Origin: Streptomyces aurantiogriseus
GTDB taxonomy: Bacteria > Actinomycetota > Actinomycetes > Streptomycetales > Streptomycetaceae
DNA length: 64,000 nt
Assembly (NCBI RefSeq): GCF_014649375.1
Contig: NZ_BMSX01000008.1
Span: forward strand, 306,701 to 370,700
Direction: 5' to 3'
Under the pieces are notes generated by a model. It was not told the origin of the DNA. It saw only the letters and a program-made list of their open reading frames with translations, and ran no database searches. Positions within the stretch are counted from its first letter, which is position 1. Every line of letters starts with the position of its first letter. Positions 33,485-41,897 of the stretch are shown in pieces. The translations under genes and the position numbers were made by a program.

Positions 33485-34926
33485 GAGGGCAGCGCCCGCT
33501 TCATGATCTTCCCCATGTCGTTGCGGGGCAGGGAGTCCAGATACCGCACGACCCGGGGCCGTTTGTGCGGGGCGAGCCGCCGGGCCACATGCTCGGCCAA
33601 CTCGCTCTCGGACGGCGGCCCTTGAGGATCCGCAGGAACCACCCACGCCACGATCCGCTCCCCGAGGTCCGCGTCCGGCTCCCCGGTGACGGCGGCCTCC
33701 CGCACCCCCGGGTGCTCCAGCAGCGCGTTCTCGATCTCCCCGGCCCCGATCTTGTACCCGCCGCTCTTGATCAGATCGGTTGCCTTCCGCCCCACGATCC
33801 GGACGTACCCGTCCGGCTCGCGCACCGCCATGTCCCCGGTCCGGAACCAGCCGTCGGCGGTGAAGGCGGCCGCGGTCGCGTCGGGCCGGTTGAGGTACTC
33901 GGTGAACAGGTTCGGCCCGCGCACCTGGATCTCGCCCACGGTCTCCCCGTCGTACGAGGTGATCGGCGCCCCGTCCTCCTCCACCAGCCGCAGCTCCACG
34001 CCCGGCAGCGGCACGCCCACCGTCCCGGCCCTGGGTTCCCCGTCCGCCCGCACGCTGGTGTTCATCAGCGTTTCCGTCATGCCGTACCGCTCGATCACCC
34101 GCTGCCCGGTCGCGGCCGTGATCCGCTCGTGGTCGTGCACGGGCAGCGCGGCGGAACCGGAGACGAGCAGCCGGGCCCGGCCGAGCGCCTTGGCGAGCCC
34201 GGGGTCGCCGGGGAGCGTCTGCGCGATCCGGTGGTACATCGTCGGCACGCCGAAGAGCATGGTCGCGCCCTCGCTCAGCTCCCGCGCCACGCCCTCGGTG
34301 CTGAAGCGGCCCAGGTGCCGTACGGTTCCGCCGCGGCGGAGCGGGCCGAGGACGCCCAGCACCAGCCCGTGCACATGGAACAGCGGCAGCCCGTGCACGA
34401 GCACGTCGTCCTGCGTCCACTGCCAGGCGTCGGCGAGCGCGTCCAGGGTGGAGGCGATCGCCCGGCGGGGGATGACCGCGCCCTTGGGCGGGCCGGTGGT
34501 GCCGGAGGTGTAGACGATCAGGGCGGGGTCCTCGTCCGAGGCGTGGTCGTCGGGGAGCCGTCCGGTGCCGTGCACGTCGACGTCGACGCGGGCCAAGGCG
34601 CCCAGCGGAGGCGGGAGTTCGACGCCCGCCTCGGTCAGCACCACCGCGGGCGCGCTGTCGGACAGGATGTGCCCGAGCTCCTTCTCCCCGGACTTCGGGT
34701 TGAGGGGCACCACCGGCACCCCGGCCTGCAGGGCCGCCACGACGGCCACCGCGGTCTCCAGGGTGGGCGTCGCCCAGACGGCGACCCGGCCGCCGCCGGC
34801 CGGAAGCCGCCCCGCCAGGGAGCCCGCCGCGGCGGCGAGCTCCGCGTACGTCAGGGACCGGTCACCGAACCGGAGGGCGGTTCGCCCCGCCGGGCCGCCC
34901 GTCAGGGCCGGGAAGAGTGAGGACAC
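33481..34926 (-). CDS. matB: Malonyl-CoA synthetase
   Basis: 481 residues from GTG 34926, with AAGGAG 8 nt upstream. ANL enzyme with VYTSGTTGPPKGAVIPRRA, PLFHVHGLVLG, IERYGMTETLMNTSVRADG, GWFRTGDMAV, GRKATDLIKSGGYKIGAGEIE and the catalytic Lys in NDMGKIMKR. The sequence closely resembles my recollection of the characterised Streptomyces coelicolor MatB, which ligates malonate or methylmalonate to CoA using ATP. It supplies extender units and could feed the ketosynthases of the cluster 10 kb away, though its real context is the malonate module with the carrier and carboxyltransferase. Confidence 0.95.
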   Translation of the reverse strand: MSSLFPALTGGPAGRTALRFGDRSLTYAELAAAAGSLAGRLPAGGGRVAVWATPTLETAVAVVAALQAGVPVVPLNPKSGEKELGHILSDSAPAVVLTEAGVELPPPLGALARVDVDVHGTGRLPDDHASDEDPALIVYTSGTTGPPKGAVIPRRAIASTLDALADAWQWTQDDVLVHGLPLFHVHGLVLGVLGPLRRGGTVRHLGRFSTEGVARELSEGATMLFGVPTMYHRIAQTLPGDPGLAKALGRARLLVSGSAALPVHDHERITAATGQRVIERYGMTETLMNTSVRADGEPRAGTVGVPLPGVELRLVEEDGAPITSYDGETVGEIQVRGPNLFTEYLNRPDATAAAFTADGWFRTGDMAVREPDGYVRIVGRKATDLIKSGGYKIGAGEIENALLEHPGVREAAVTGEPDADLGERIVAWVVPADPQGPPSESELAEHVARRLAPHKRPRVVRYLDSLPRNDMGKIMKRALPS

Positions 34927-34984
34927 GCGTGGAACTCCTTAACTGACTGTCGCTGCTGCCTGCTGCCTGCTGCCGTCTGCCGGT

Positions 34985-36373
34985 CTACCCCCAGCCGGGT
35001 ACGACCATCACCAGCCACACCACCGCGGGCACCACCGCCACCACGATCCCCCCGTAGATCATCAACTGCCGGAAGAAACGCTCGCGGTCCACGTCCGGTG
35101 CCGCGGCCAGCACCAGCGCGCCGTTCGTCGAGAACGGGCTCACGTCCACCACCGTCGCCGACACCGCCAGCGCCGCCACCATGCCGACCGCCCCGATCTC
35201 GCCCTGCGCGAGGAACGGCACGGCCAGCGGGATCAGGGCGCCCATGATGCCGACGGACGAGGCGAACGCGGACACGATCGCGCCGATGTAGCAGAGCAGG
35301 ACGGCGGCCAGCAGCGGCACGCCGATGTCGCTGACGCCCTCGCCGGCCCAGGTGATCGTGCCCATCTCGTCCAGGACACCGACGTACGTCAGGACACCGC
35401 AGATCAGCAGGACCGTCGACCAGGCGATCTGGCCGACCGCCCTGCGGCTGTCCTCCGGCCAGGCGGTGCTCAGCACGACGGCGAGGGTGATCGCGGTCAG
35501 ACCCGCGTCGAGATCGAAGACGAGCACGGCGACGACGAGGGCGACGAGTGCGGTGAGAGTGGCGATCCGGGCCGGGGTGAGGCGGGTGGTGTCGGGGGCG
35601 TCGGGACGGGTGACGAGGGCGGTTCCGGCGACCGCGGTTCCGGCGGAGGCCGCGGGGGCGGTGCCCGTACCGGTGTCGCCGCCGACCGGGCTCCCCTTCC
35701 CCCTGCCGTCCGAGTCGCCTGCGCCCCCTGCCCCTCCAGGCTCCCCGTCCGGCGCCACGGCCCCCCGTGCCCACAGCTTCAGCCCTCCGAAGAGCACGAA
35801 CACCACACCCGCGATGACGAGGTTGGCGAACAGGGAGGCGAGGAAGAGGGCGATCTCGTTGCCGGGGAGCTTCTCGCGCTCGACGATGCCGTTGACGATC
35901 GTGCCGTAGATGCTGATCGGCGAGAAGCCGCCCGCCTGGGCGCCGTGCACCACCATCGCGCCCATCAGCAGCGGGCTGATGCTGTACCGGGTGGCGAAGC
36001 TCAGGGCGATCGGCGCGACGATCGCGACGGCGGCCGGACTGACCGCGCCGATCGCGGTGAGCGCTCCGGTGAGGGCGAACATCACCCAGGGGATCAGCGC
36101 CACCCGCCCCCGGACGAGCCGGACGGCGGCGTGCACCAGCCAGTCGGTGGTGCCGTTGGCGCGGGCGATCGCGAAGAGGTACGTGACGCCGACCAGGACG
36201 ACGAACAGATCACCGGGGAAGCCGGCGAAGATGCCGTCCGCGTCGAGGTCGGCGACGAGTTCGCCGACCGCGAAGGCGGCGGCGAAGGCCAGCGCGCCCA
36301 TGTTGACGGAACGCGTGGTGGCGACGACGAACACCACGACGAGGACGAGGATCGAGATGAGTTCGGGGGACAT
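34985..36373 (-). CDS. MatC-like dicarboxylate (malonate) carrier
   Basis: 462 residues from ATG 36373, with GGGAG 5 nt upstream. Polytopic membrane protein with about 10-12 hydrophobic segments (ISILVLVVVFVVATT at the start, VVAVVPAVVWLVMVV at the end) and two similar halves separated by a hydrophilic Gly/Ala/Thr-rich loop around residues 215-275. The N-terminal half has the MatC_N look (TRSVNMGALAFAAAFAVGEL) and the second half an ASSVGIMGALIPLAVP re-entrant-like segment. Position upstream of matB and opposite a GntR regulator makes malonate uptake the best guess. Confidence 0.85.
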   Translation of the reverse strand: MSPELISILVLVVVFVVATTRSVNMGALAFAAAFAVGELVADLDADGIFAGFPGDLFVVLVGVTYLFAIARANGTTDWLVHAAVRLVRGRVALIPWVMFALTGALTAIGAVSPAAVAIVAPIALSFATRYSISPLLMGAMVVHGAQAGGFSPISIYGTIVNGIVEREKLPGNEIALFLASLFANLVIAGVVFVLFGGLKLWARGAVAPDGEPGGAGGAGDSDGRGKGSPVGGDTGTGTAPAASAGTAVAGTALVTRPDAPDTTRLTPARIATLTALVALVVAVLVFDLDAGLTAITLAVVLSTAWPEDSRRAVGQIAWSTVLLICGVLTYVGVLDEMGTITWAGEGVSDIGVPLLAAVLLCYIGAIVSAFASSVGIMGALIPLAVPFLAQGEIGAVGMVAALAVSATVVDVSPFSTNGALVLAAAPDVDRERFFRQLMIYGGIVVAVVPAVVWLVMVVPGWG

Positions 36374-36400
36374 GCGGGCTCCCGTCTCTGGGTCCCGGAG

Positions 36401-36510
36401 TGGCTGAGTGGCTGAGCCATTTCGGTGCTGGGGCTGCTGGCTCGCCAGCGTGGGCCCGGCCGGACGGGACGTCAAGGGGTCACGCAGGAATTGGCTCAGC
36501 CACTCAGCCA
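36401..36510. promoter_or_regulatory. Inverted pair of 19-bp operators between carrier and GntR gene
   Basis: TGGCTGAGTGGCTGAGCCA (36401-36419) recurs as an exact reverse complement at 36492-36510. Each copy contains a tandem TGGCTGAG and a TGGCT/AGCCA dyad. They sit 28 bp upstream of the matC-like start and 43 bp upstream of the regulator start, one per promoter, which fits autoregulation and control of the malonate genes by the FadR-type regulator. Confidence 0.8.
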
Positions 36511-36552
36511 TCGAGCCGCCCGGTGTTACGCTCCCGACGAGAGGGGGACCCC

Positions 36553-37260
36553 GTGACCGACGCACTGCGCCCCATGACGAAACAGCGCCTCTACGAGCAG
36601 GTGCTCGACCGGCTGCGCCAGTACGTCACCGAGGGCGGCCTCCGGGCGGGCGACCGCCTCCCGCCGGAACGCGACCTGGCCCAGCGGCTGGGCGTCAGCC
36701 GGGCCTCGGTCAAGCAGGCGATCGTGGTGCTGGAGGTCCAGGGCCTGGTGGAGGCGCGGCACGGCGGCGGCACCTACCTGGTCCGCGACAGCTTGGACGT
36801 CGAACCCGTCGAGAAGATGGTCGAACGCCGCCGACGCCTCCCCGACGTCCTGGAGGCCCGCGAGGCGCTGGAGACGAAACTCGCCGAACTGGCCGCCGAG
36901 CGCCGCACGGAGGAGGACCTGGCGGCGATGCGGTCCGCGCTCGCCCACATGGCGGCGGAGATCGAGGAGGGCGCGCCCGGGATCGAGGGCGACCGCCTGT
37001 TCCACGCGGCGGTCACGGCGGCCGCGCACAGCAGCCTGCTCGCGGAGTTCATGCGCTCCATCGCCGATCAGATCGCCGAGAGCCGCACCGAGTCCCTCCG
37101 CCAGCCCGGCCGCCCCACCCGCTCCCTCTCCCAGCACCAGGCCATCCTCGACGCCATCGCCGCGGGCCGGCCCGGACAGGCGGCCGCGGCGATGCGCCGT
37201 CATGTGCGTACGGTGGCGAAGGTACGGCTGCTGGACTGGGAGCCGGACGAGGAGCGGTAG
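36553..37260 (+). CDS. GntR/FadR-family regulator of the malonate genes
   Basis: 235 residues from GTG 36553 with GAGGGGG upstream; ATG 36574 is an alternative. An N-terminal winged helix-turn-helix (GDRLPPERDLAQRLGVSRASVKQAIVVLE, HGGGTYLV) and an all-helical FCD effector domain (LEAREALETKLAELAAERR, FHAAVTAAAHSSLLAEFM, SQHQAILDAI) with metal/ligand His residues. It is divergent from the MatC-like carrier gene and probably represses it until malonate or a malonyl derivative is bound. Confidence 0.93.
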   Translation: MTDALRPMTKQRLYEQVLDRLRQYVTEGGLRAGDRLPPERDLAQRLGVSRASVKQAIVVLEVQGLVEARHGGGTYLVRDSLDVEPVEKMVERRRRLPDVLEAREALETKLAELAAERRTEEDLAAMRSALAHMAAEIEEGAPGIEGDRLFHAAVTAAAHSSLLAEFMRSIADQIAESRTESLRQPGRPTRSLSQHQAILDAIAAGRPGQAAAAMRRHVRTVAKVRLLDWEPDEER

Positions 37261-37295
37261 GGGACATGGGTCCCGGGGCCGCCCCGGCCCGGCCT

Positions 37296-37430
37296 GCCGG
37301 TGTAGTAGCGGTACCCGGTGTCCGGGTCGACCCGTGCGGGGCGCAGCAGCTCCAGCTCGTCGTAGAGCCGCAGGGCCTTCGGTGACAGCCGGCACGCCTT
37401 CGCGAAGGCGCCGATCGTCAGCCACTCCAT
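37296..37430 (-). pseudogene. Truncated MerR-family regulator
   Basis: From ATG 37430 the sequence encodes a clear MerR helix-turn-helix (LTIGAFAKACRLSPKALRLY, then ARVDPDTGYRYYTG, about 45 residues). It then loses similarity and runs into the antisense of the GntR gene end. The rest of the DNA-binding domain, the coiled coil and the effector domain are missing, so this is a remnant, even though its promoter looks intact. Confidence 0.75.
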
Positions 37431-37484
37431 GACAGGTCCCCGTGCATGCCGCCCCTTCCGTTCCTCTTCCGTTTCCCGCCACCG

Positions 37485-37515
37485 ATGCTGGGGCTTCACC
37501 GAAGGTGAAGGTCAA
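37485..37515 (-). promoter_or_regulatory. MerR-type promoter with 19-bp spacer
   Basis: Reading leftward: -35 TTGACC (37515-37510), a 19-bp spacer and -10 CAGCAT (37490-37485). The spacer carries a perfect CTTCACC-N3-GGTGAAG dyad (37494-37510, overlapping the -35 edge). An over-long spacer filled by a dyad is the signature of MerR-controlled promoters. It faces the truncated merR remnant. Confidence 0.75.
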
Positions 37516-37586
37516 ACGGGTTGCCGCGGTTGTGGCGCCGGCCGTTAGCCTGCCGGGACACGAGCCGTACGAGAAGGAGTCCCGCC

Positions 37587-38468
37587 GTGCCCCGCATAGC
37601 CCTCGTCACCTACGACCCCCGGCCGGAGCCCAGCAAGGACGACGACCTGCCCGTACTGGTGCGGGCGCTGGAGGAGGCCGGGGCCGAGGCGGAGGCCGTG
37701 TTCTGGGACGACGCCGGCGTCGACTGGGCCTCCTACGACCTCGCCGTCATCCGTTCGACCTGGGACTACAGCTGGCGGGCGGCCGAGTTCACGGCGTGGG
37801 CGCACAAGTGCGGCACGGCCACACGGCTGGCGAACCCGGCCGAGGTGGTGCGCTGGAACGCCGACAAGCGCTACCTCGGAGACCTGGCCGCCGCCGGAGT
37901 GCCCACCGTCCCCACCCGCTACCTGGCCCCGGGTGACTCGGGCGACTCCGCCGCCCTTCCGACCGACCACGAGTACGTCATCAAGCCCACCTCCGGCGCG
38001 GGCGCCCGTTACGCCGCCCGCTATACCCCCGAGCAGCACGAGACCGCCGTATGCCATCTCGCACGCATGCACGACGAGGGGCTGACGGCGATGGTCCAGC
38101 CGTATGTGAAGGCCATAGACACCGGCGGAGAGCGGGCCCTGCAGTTCTTCGGGGGGCGGCTGCTGCACGCCAGCCGCAAGCGGGCCGTCCTGGCCCCGGA
38201 CACCGCCTTCGACGCGGACAAGGTCGCCCACCCGGGCCTGGAGCCCTGGACCCCCACTCCGGCCGAACTCGCCGTCGCCGAAAGGGCGTTGGCCGCCGTA
38301 CCGGACGCACCCGACCTGCTGTACGCCCGTGTCGACCTCGTGGACGGCGACGACGGCGAGCCGCGGGTGATGGAACTGGAACTGGTCGAGCCGAACCTCT
38401 TCCTGTTCCTGCATCCGGGGTCGGTGGCACGGGTGGCGGAAGCGATCCTGGCGGCCGCCGCCTCCTGA
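37587..38468 (+). CDS. ATP-grasp family ligase-like protein
   Basis: 293 residues from GTG 37587, with AAGGAG upstream. The N-terminal part (MPRIALVTYD, VIRSTWDYSWR) is followed by ATP-grasp features: YVIKPTSGAGARYAARY for nucleotide binding, VQPYVKAIDTGGERALQFFGG, RVDLVDGDDGEPRVMELELVEPNLFL with metal-binding acidic residues. ATP-grasp enzymes join a carboxylate to an amine or thiol; related actinobacterial proteins are annotated as glutathione-synthetase-like, but the substrate here is unknown. It is a single-gene unit convergent with the next gene. Confidence 0.88.
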   Translation: MPRIALVTYDPRPEPSKDDDLPVLVRALEEAGAEAEAVFWDDAGVDWASYDLAVIRSTWDYSWRAAEFTAWAHKCGTATRLANPAEVVRWNADKRYLGDLAAAGVPTVPTRYLAPGDSGDSAALPTDHEYVIKPTSGAGARYAARYTPEQHETAVCHLARMHDEGLTAMVQPYVKAIDTGGERALQFFGGRLLHASRKRAVLAPDTAFDADKVAHPGLEPWTPTPAELAVAERALAAVPDAPDLLYARVDLVDGDDGEPRVMELELVEPNLFLFLHPGSVARVAEAILAAAAS

Positions 38469-38477
38469 CCGCCGCCG

Positions 38478-39077
38478 CTACTCCTTGACCGCCGTCCGCT
38501 GCAACAGCCCCCACGTGAACTCGGCGACCACCTCCCGCCGCACCCCCTGCCCGTCCGGCGCCGTGAAGGCGAGACCCCAGCGGGTGGGGGCCGTGCCCTC
38601 CAGGGGTCGGGCGGGGGCGAAGGCGCGGGCGGCCTCGTCGACCGTGCAGGACCAAGGGGTGAGGTCGTCGAGGGTCCGCAGGGGTGGCGCCTCGGCGCCC
38701 GGTGCGCGGACCAGCCATTCGTTCCAGACGGCGCCGTTCGGGGCGAGGAGCACCTCGAAGCGGAGGTCGGGCCAGAGGGGCAGCGGCCAGAGCCAGGCCT
38801 CGCAGTCGAGATCGCCGATCCGGCGGGCGGACTGGGACTCCGGCGGGCCCAGGACTGAGCGGTAGCGCGAGGCGGCCCCGCGCGCCCGCGGCGAGCGGAC
38901 CATCGCCTGCCACCGCTTGTTGGCCTCCCGCATGTCGGCGAGGGAGGCGCCCAGCTCCCGCCGGACGCCCTCCACCAGCTCCGGATTGTGATCGGCCATG
39001 CGCCGCAGCAGCACCAGCTGGAAGTCGAGGGACGTGAACGGGCGGGCGGGGCGCTTCTCGGACGGCATGCGCACCAT
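38478..39077 (-). CDS. Conserved protein of unknown function
   Basis: 199 residues; starts at 39077 or at the second ATG 39068. No signal peptide or membrane segment. The N-terminal helical part (FTSLDFQLVLLRRMADHNPELVEGV) leads into a tryptophan-rich region (CEAWLWPLPLWPDLRFEVLLAPNGAVWNEWLVRA), then a strand-rich end (EFTWGLLQRTA). I do not recognise the family. Codon use is typical of the genome. It converges on the ATP-grasp gene with a 9-bp gap. Confidence 0.75.
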   Translation of the reverse strand: MVRMPSEKRPARPFTSLDFQLVLLRRMADHNPELVEGVRRELGASLADMREANKRWQAMVRSPRARGAASRYRSVLGPPESQSARRIGDLDCEAWLWPLPLWPDLRFEVLLAPNGAVWNEWLVRAPGAEAPPLRTLDDLTPWSCTVDEAARAFAPARPLEGTAPTRWGLAFTAPDGQGVRREVVAEFTWGLLQRTAVKE

Positions 39078-39239
39078 CGTCGCCCACCGGTGGGGTCCGA
39101 AGCCCGAAGTGTGGGTGTTCTGTGCACGTCACGACCATTGCCGGGACATTGCAGTGTGGCTAGCCTGTGTTCGTCATGCCGATCGCCTGTTGAAATCTCG
39201 AACACAGGCACTGAGACGAACCAAGGGAGGGGGCCGGCC

Positions 39240-40013
39240 GTGGGACGACTCGTACCTGCCGTGACCCGAGCTCTCGATATTCTCGAGCTCTTCCTCGACG
39301 GGGACGGGACGCTCTCCGCCCCCGACATCGTGCGCAGGCTCCAGCTGCCACGCACCACCGTGCACGAGCTGGTGACCACGCTCGCCGCCCGGTCGTACAT
39401 CGTCGCCGTGCCCGGACAGCCCGGACGCTACCGCCTCGGGGTGCGTCCGTACCAGCTCGGCAGCCGGTACGCCGAGCAGCTCGACCTGGCGGCCGAGGGC
39501 CAGCAGGTGGCCCGTTCCGTCGCCGAGACCTGTGACGAGACGGTCCACGTGGCCATTCTCGAGGGTACGGACGTCATCTACATCGCCAAGGTCGACTCCA
39601 CGCACGCGGTCCGCATGGTCTCGGCCGCGGGGCGCCGACTCCCGGCGCACTGCACCTCCGTCGGCAAGATGCTGCTGGCCTCCCTGCCCGAGTCCGAGCT
39701 GACCGCCCGCATCCCCGACGACGCCGACCTCATCCGCATGACCCCGAACAGCATCACCGAGCCGGCCGCCCTGCGCGAGGCCCTCGCGGCGATCCGGGAG
39801 CGGGGCATCGCGGTGGAGAGCCGTGAGTCGAACCCCGACGTCAGCTGCGTGGCGGCCCCGGTCCGCGACCGCACCGGCCAGGTCGTGGCCGCCCTGTCCA
39901 TCTCGGTCCCCATGATCCGCTGGAGCGACGACCGCCGCGCCGAACTGGAGCAGCTCGCCGCCAAGGGCGCCGCCGAACTGTCCGAGCTGCTGGGCTACCG
40001 GAGCGTGGCATGA
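39240..40013 (+). CDS. IclR-family transcriptional regulator
   Basis: 257 residues from GTG 39240, with AAGGGAGGGGG upstream. An N-terminal winged helix (AVTRALDILELF, SAPDIVRRLQLPRTTVHELVTTLA) and the C-terminal IclR effector domain (GSRYAEQLDLAA, AHCTSVGKMLLASLPE, GIAVESRESNPDVSCVAAPVRD) are complete. Its last codon overlaps the ATG of the lactonase gene, so it probably controls sugar-acid or lactone use through that gene. Confidence 0.94.
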   Translation: MGRLVPAVTRALDILELFLDGDGTLSAPDIVRRLQLPRTTVHELVTTLAARSYIVAVPGQPGRYRLGVRPYQLGSRYAEQLDLAAEGQQVARSVAETCDETVHVAILEGTDVIYIAKVDSTHAVRMVSAAGRRLPAHCTSVGKMLLASLPESELTARIPDDADLIRMTPNSITEPAALREALAAIRERGIAVESRESNPDVSCVAAPVRDRTGQVVAALSISVPMIRWSDDRRAELEQLAAKGAAELSELLGYRSVA

Positions 40014-40867
40014 CGACCTACACGACGACGTACGAGGTGGCCGTCCGCGCCGAGGCCACCCTCGGTGAGGGCCCGACCTGGGACCCGGCGACCGGCCGCC
40101 TGCTCTGGCTCGACATCCTGGGCGCCCGCCTCAACTCCTACGACCCCTCCACCGGCAACCGCACGGTCCGGGTCACCGACCAGCACGTCGGCGCCGCCAA
40201 GCCCCGGGTCGGGGGCGGCCTGGTCCTCAACCTGCGCGACGGGGTGGGTCTCCTGGACGTGGACGGCGGCTTCCGCTGGCTCCACCACGAGCCCGTCCCC
40301 GGCCGCCGCGCCAACGACGCCGCCGTCGCCCCCGACGGCTCCCTCTGGGCCGGCACCATGCGCTACGACGAGGCCCCCGGCGGCGGCACCCTCTCCCGGC
40401 TCACCGGGGACGGCTCGGTCGATGTGGTCCTCGACGACGTGACCGTGAGCAACGGCACGGGCTGGAGCCCGGACGGCCGCCTCATGTACTACATCGATAC
40501 CCCGACCCGCCGCGTCGACGTCTTCGACCACACCTCCGGCCAGGCCACCAACCGCCGCCCCTTCGTCGAGATCGAGGAGGGCGCGGGTTTCCCCGACGGC
40601 CTGACGGTGGACGCGGACGGCTGCGTCTGGGTCGCCCTGTGGGACGGAGGAGCGGTACGGCGTTACACGCCGGCCGGCGAACTCGACCGGGTCGTCCAGC
40701 TCCCGACCCCCCGCGTGACGGCCTGCGCCTTCGGCGGCCCCGACCTCACCGACCTGTACATCACGACAGCCCGCGTAGGCCTGGAAGCCCCCCACCCGGT
40801 GGCGGGCTCGCTGCTGGTGGTACCGGGCGCGGGGAAGGGACTGCCCCAACCGGCGTTCGCGGGCTGA
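40010..40867 (+). CDS. SMP-30/gluconolactonase-family sugar lactonase
   Basis: 285 residues from ATG 40010 (ATGA overlap with the IclR stop). Six-bladed propeller with calcium/metal residues: Glu in LGEGPTWDPATGRLLWLDI, Asn/Asp in RRANDAAVAPDGSLWAGTM, NGTGWSPDGRLMYYIDT and FPDGLTVDADGCVWVALW. Enzymes of the family hydrolyse sugar lactones such as gluconolactone or arabinonolactone to aldonic acids in the cytosol. Pairing with an IclR regulator suggests a sugar-acid pathway whose other enzymes are elsewhere. Confidence 0.92.
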   Translation: MTTYTTTYEVAVRAEATLGEGPTWDPATGRLLWLDILGARLNSYDPSTGNRTVRVTDQHVGAAKPRVGGGLVLNLRDGVGLLDVDGGFRWLHHEPVPGRRANDAAVAPDGSLWAGTMRYDEAPGGGTLSRLTGDGSVDVVLDDVTVSNGTGWSPDGRLMYYIDTPTRRVDVFDHTSGQATNRRPFVEIEEGAGFPDGLTVDADGCVWVALWDGGAVRRYTPAGELDRVVQLPTPRVTACAFGGPDLTDLYITTARVGLEAPHPVAGSLLVVPGAGKGLPQPAFAG

Positions 40868-40908
40868 CCGGGGTCGCTGCCAGGGGATGGGGATGCGGGT
40901 GGGGATGG

Positions 40909-40933
40909 GGATCACCGCGGACCCGGGTGATCC
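40909..40933. terminator. Hairpin between convergent lactonase and hypothetical genes
   Basis: An 8-bp perfect stem (GGATCACC / GGTGATCC) with a 9-nt loop lies in the 78-bp gap between converging genes. It is a likely bidirectional terminator. Confidence 0.55.
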
Positions 40934-40945
40934 GAACGACACCCC

Positions 40946-41779
40946 CTAGTTCTGGCTGCCGTTCAAGAGGTCGGCGTAGCTGCGGGCCTGGTCGGAGGCG
41001 TTGCGGTGCCAGTCGGACATGGTGCGGTGCTCCTCCGCCAGGGAGGGCTCGGCCGTGACGAGCTGGTCGTAGATGGTGGCGATCTCGGCGTGCACCGCCG
41101 CGATCGCGAGCCGGTTGGCGCGCACCGCGTCCGCGTGTCCCCGGTAGGCGTCGATCACCAGGGGGTCGCCGCCGACCGGCGAGGCCGCGGGGCCCTGGGC
41201 ATGCAGGGCGCTGTACTCCTCGTTGAGCCTCGTGGCCCGCGCGTCCAGCTCCGTACGGCGGGTGTGCAGAGCCGACCCGCGGCTACGCAGACTGGCCTCG
41301 TACGCGTGAGAGCCGGGGAAGCGGACCGCGTCCAGGCCCGAGGTGACGGCGTGCGGTCGGTCGGGGCGCAGCCTGGCGTACCGGGCATCCGCCTCGGCCG
41401 CCACCTCGAGCGTCTTCAGATGCGGCGGCAGGGCGCTGCGCCCGATGGCCGCCCAGGCGTGGACGTCGCCGTACCACTTCTCGTGGGCGGACTGCCGGGT
41501 CATGCCGGCCGCCTCACCGATCTCGTGCCACGAGGTACCGCGTTCTCGCTCGGCGACCACCGCCTCACGTATGACGTCGTCCATACGGCGCTGCAGCCGC
41601 AGAGCGGTGCGGAGCAGGTCCCCGGGCGCGGGGTCCGGCTCCACCGGCACCGCGTCGAGGACGGCGTCGGCCAGTTGACGGAGCGTGAGGGCCAGAGCGA
41701 CGCGGGACTCGTCGCGGGGAGACAGCCTGTGGAGCTCGGGCGCGGTCGGCGTCGAGGAGGCGTCTGCGGCATTGGTCAT
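40946..41779 (-). CDS. Putative HTH-containing protein of unknown function
   Basis: 277 residues from ATG 41779. A helix-turn-helix-like stretch (VVAERERGTSWHEIGEAAGMTRQSAHEKW) suggests DNA binding, similar to segments found in many Streptomyces hypothetical proteins. The second half is helical (LHTRRTELDARATRLNEEYSALH, ATIYDQLVTAEPSLAEEHR) and may be a coiled coil. No effector domain is recognised. A six-fold 15-bp repeat lies immediately upstream and may affect its expression. Confidence 0.75.
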   Translation of the reverse strand: MTNAADASSTPTAPELHRLSPRDESRVALALTLRQLADAVLDAVPVEPDPAPGDLLRTALRLQRRMDDVIREAVVAERERGTSWHEIGEAAGMTRQSAHEKWYGDVHAWAAIGRSALPPHLKTLEVAAEADARYARLRPDRPHAVTSGLDAVRFPGSHAYEASLRSRGSALHTRRTELDARATRLNEEYSALHAQGPAASPVGGDPLVIDAYRGHADAVRANRLAIAAVHAEIATIYDQLVTAEPSLAEEHRTMSDWHRNASDQARSYADLLNGSQN

Positions 41780-41794
41780 CTTGTCAGGCTATCC

Positions 41795-41884
41795 CTGACA
41801 TTCGTGCTCCTGACATGCGTGCTCCTGGCGTCCGTGCTGCTGACATCCGTACTCATGACATCCGCGCTCATCAGATCCGTGCTC
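41795..41884. repeat. Six tandem imperfect 15-bp repeats
   Basis: Units resembling CTGACATCCGTGCTC start at 41795, 41810, 41825, 41840, 41855 and 41870. They fill the gap between the start of the HTH-like gene and the end of the FAD oxidoreductase gene. The period is a multiple of three, and one minus-strand frame gives pentapeptide units of the STDV type, so the block could be the relic of a pentapeptide coding stretch or an array of binding sites. Confidence 0.8.
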
Positions 41885-41897
41885 CCGACGGGCCGCC

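Noticed and set aside
41795..41884. 15-bp repeats considered as replication iterons
   Set aside because: No replication initiator gene is near, the units are imperfect and the flanking genes are chromosomal in character.
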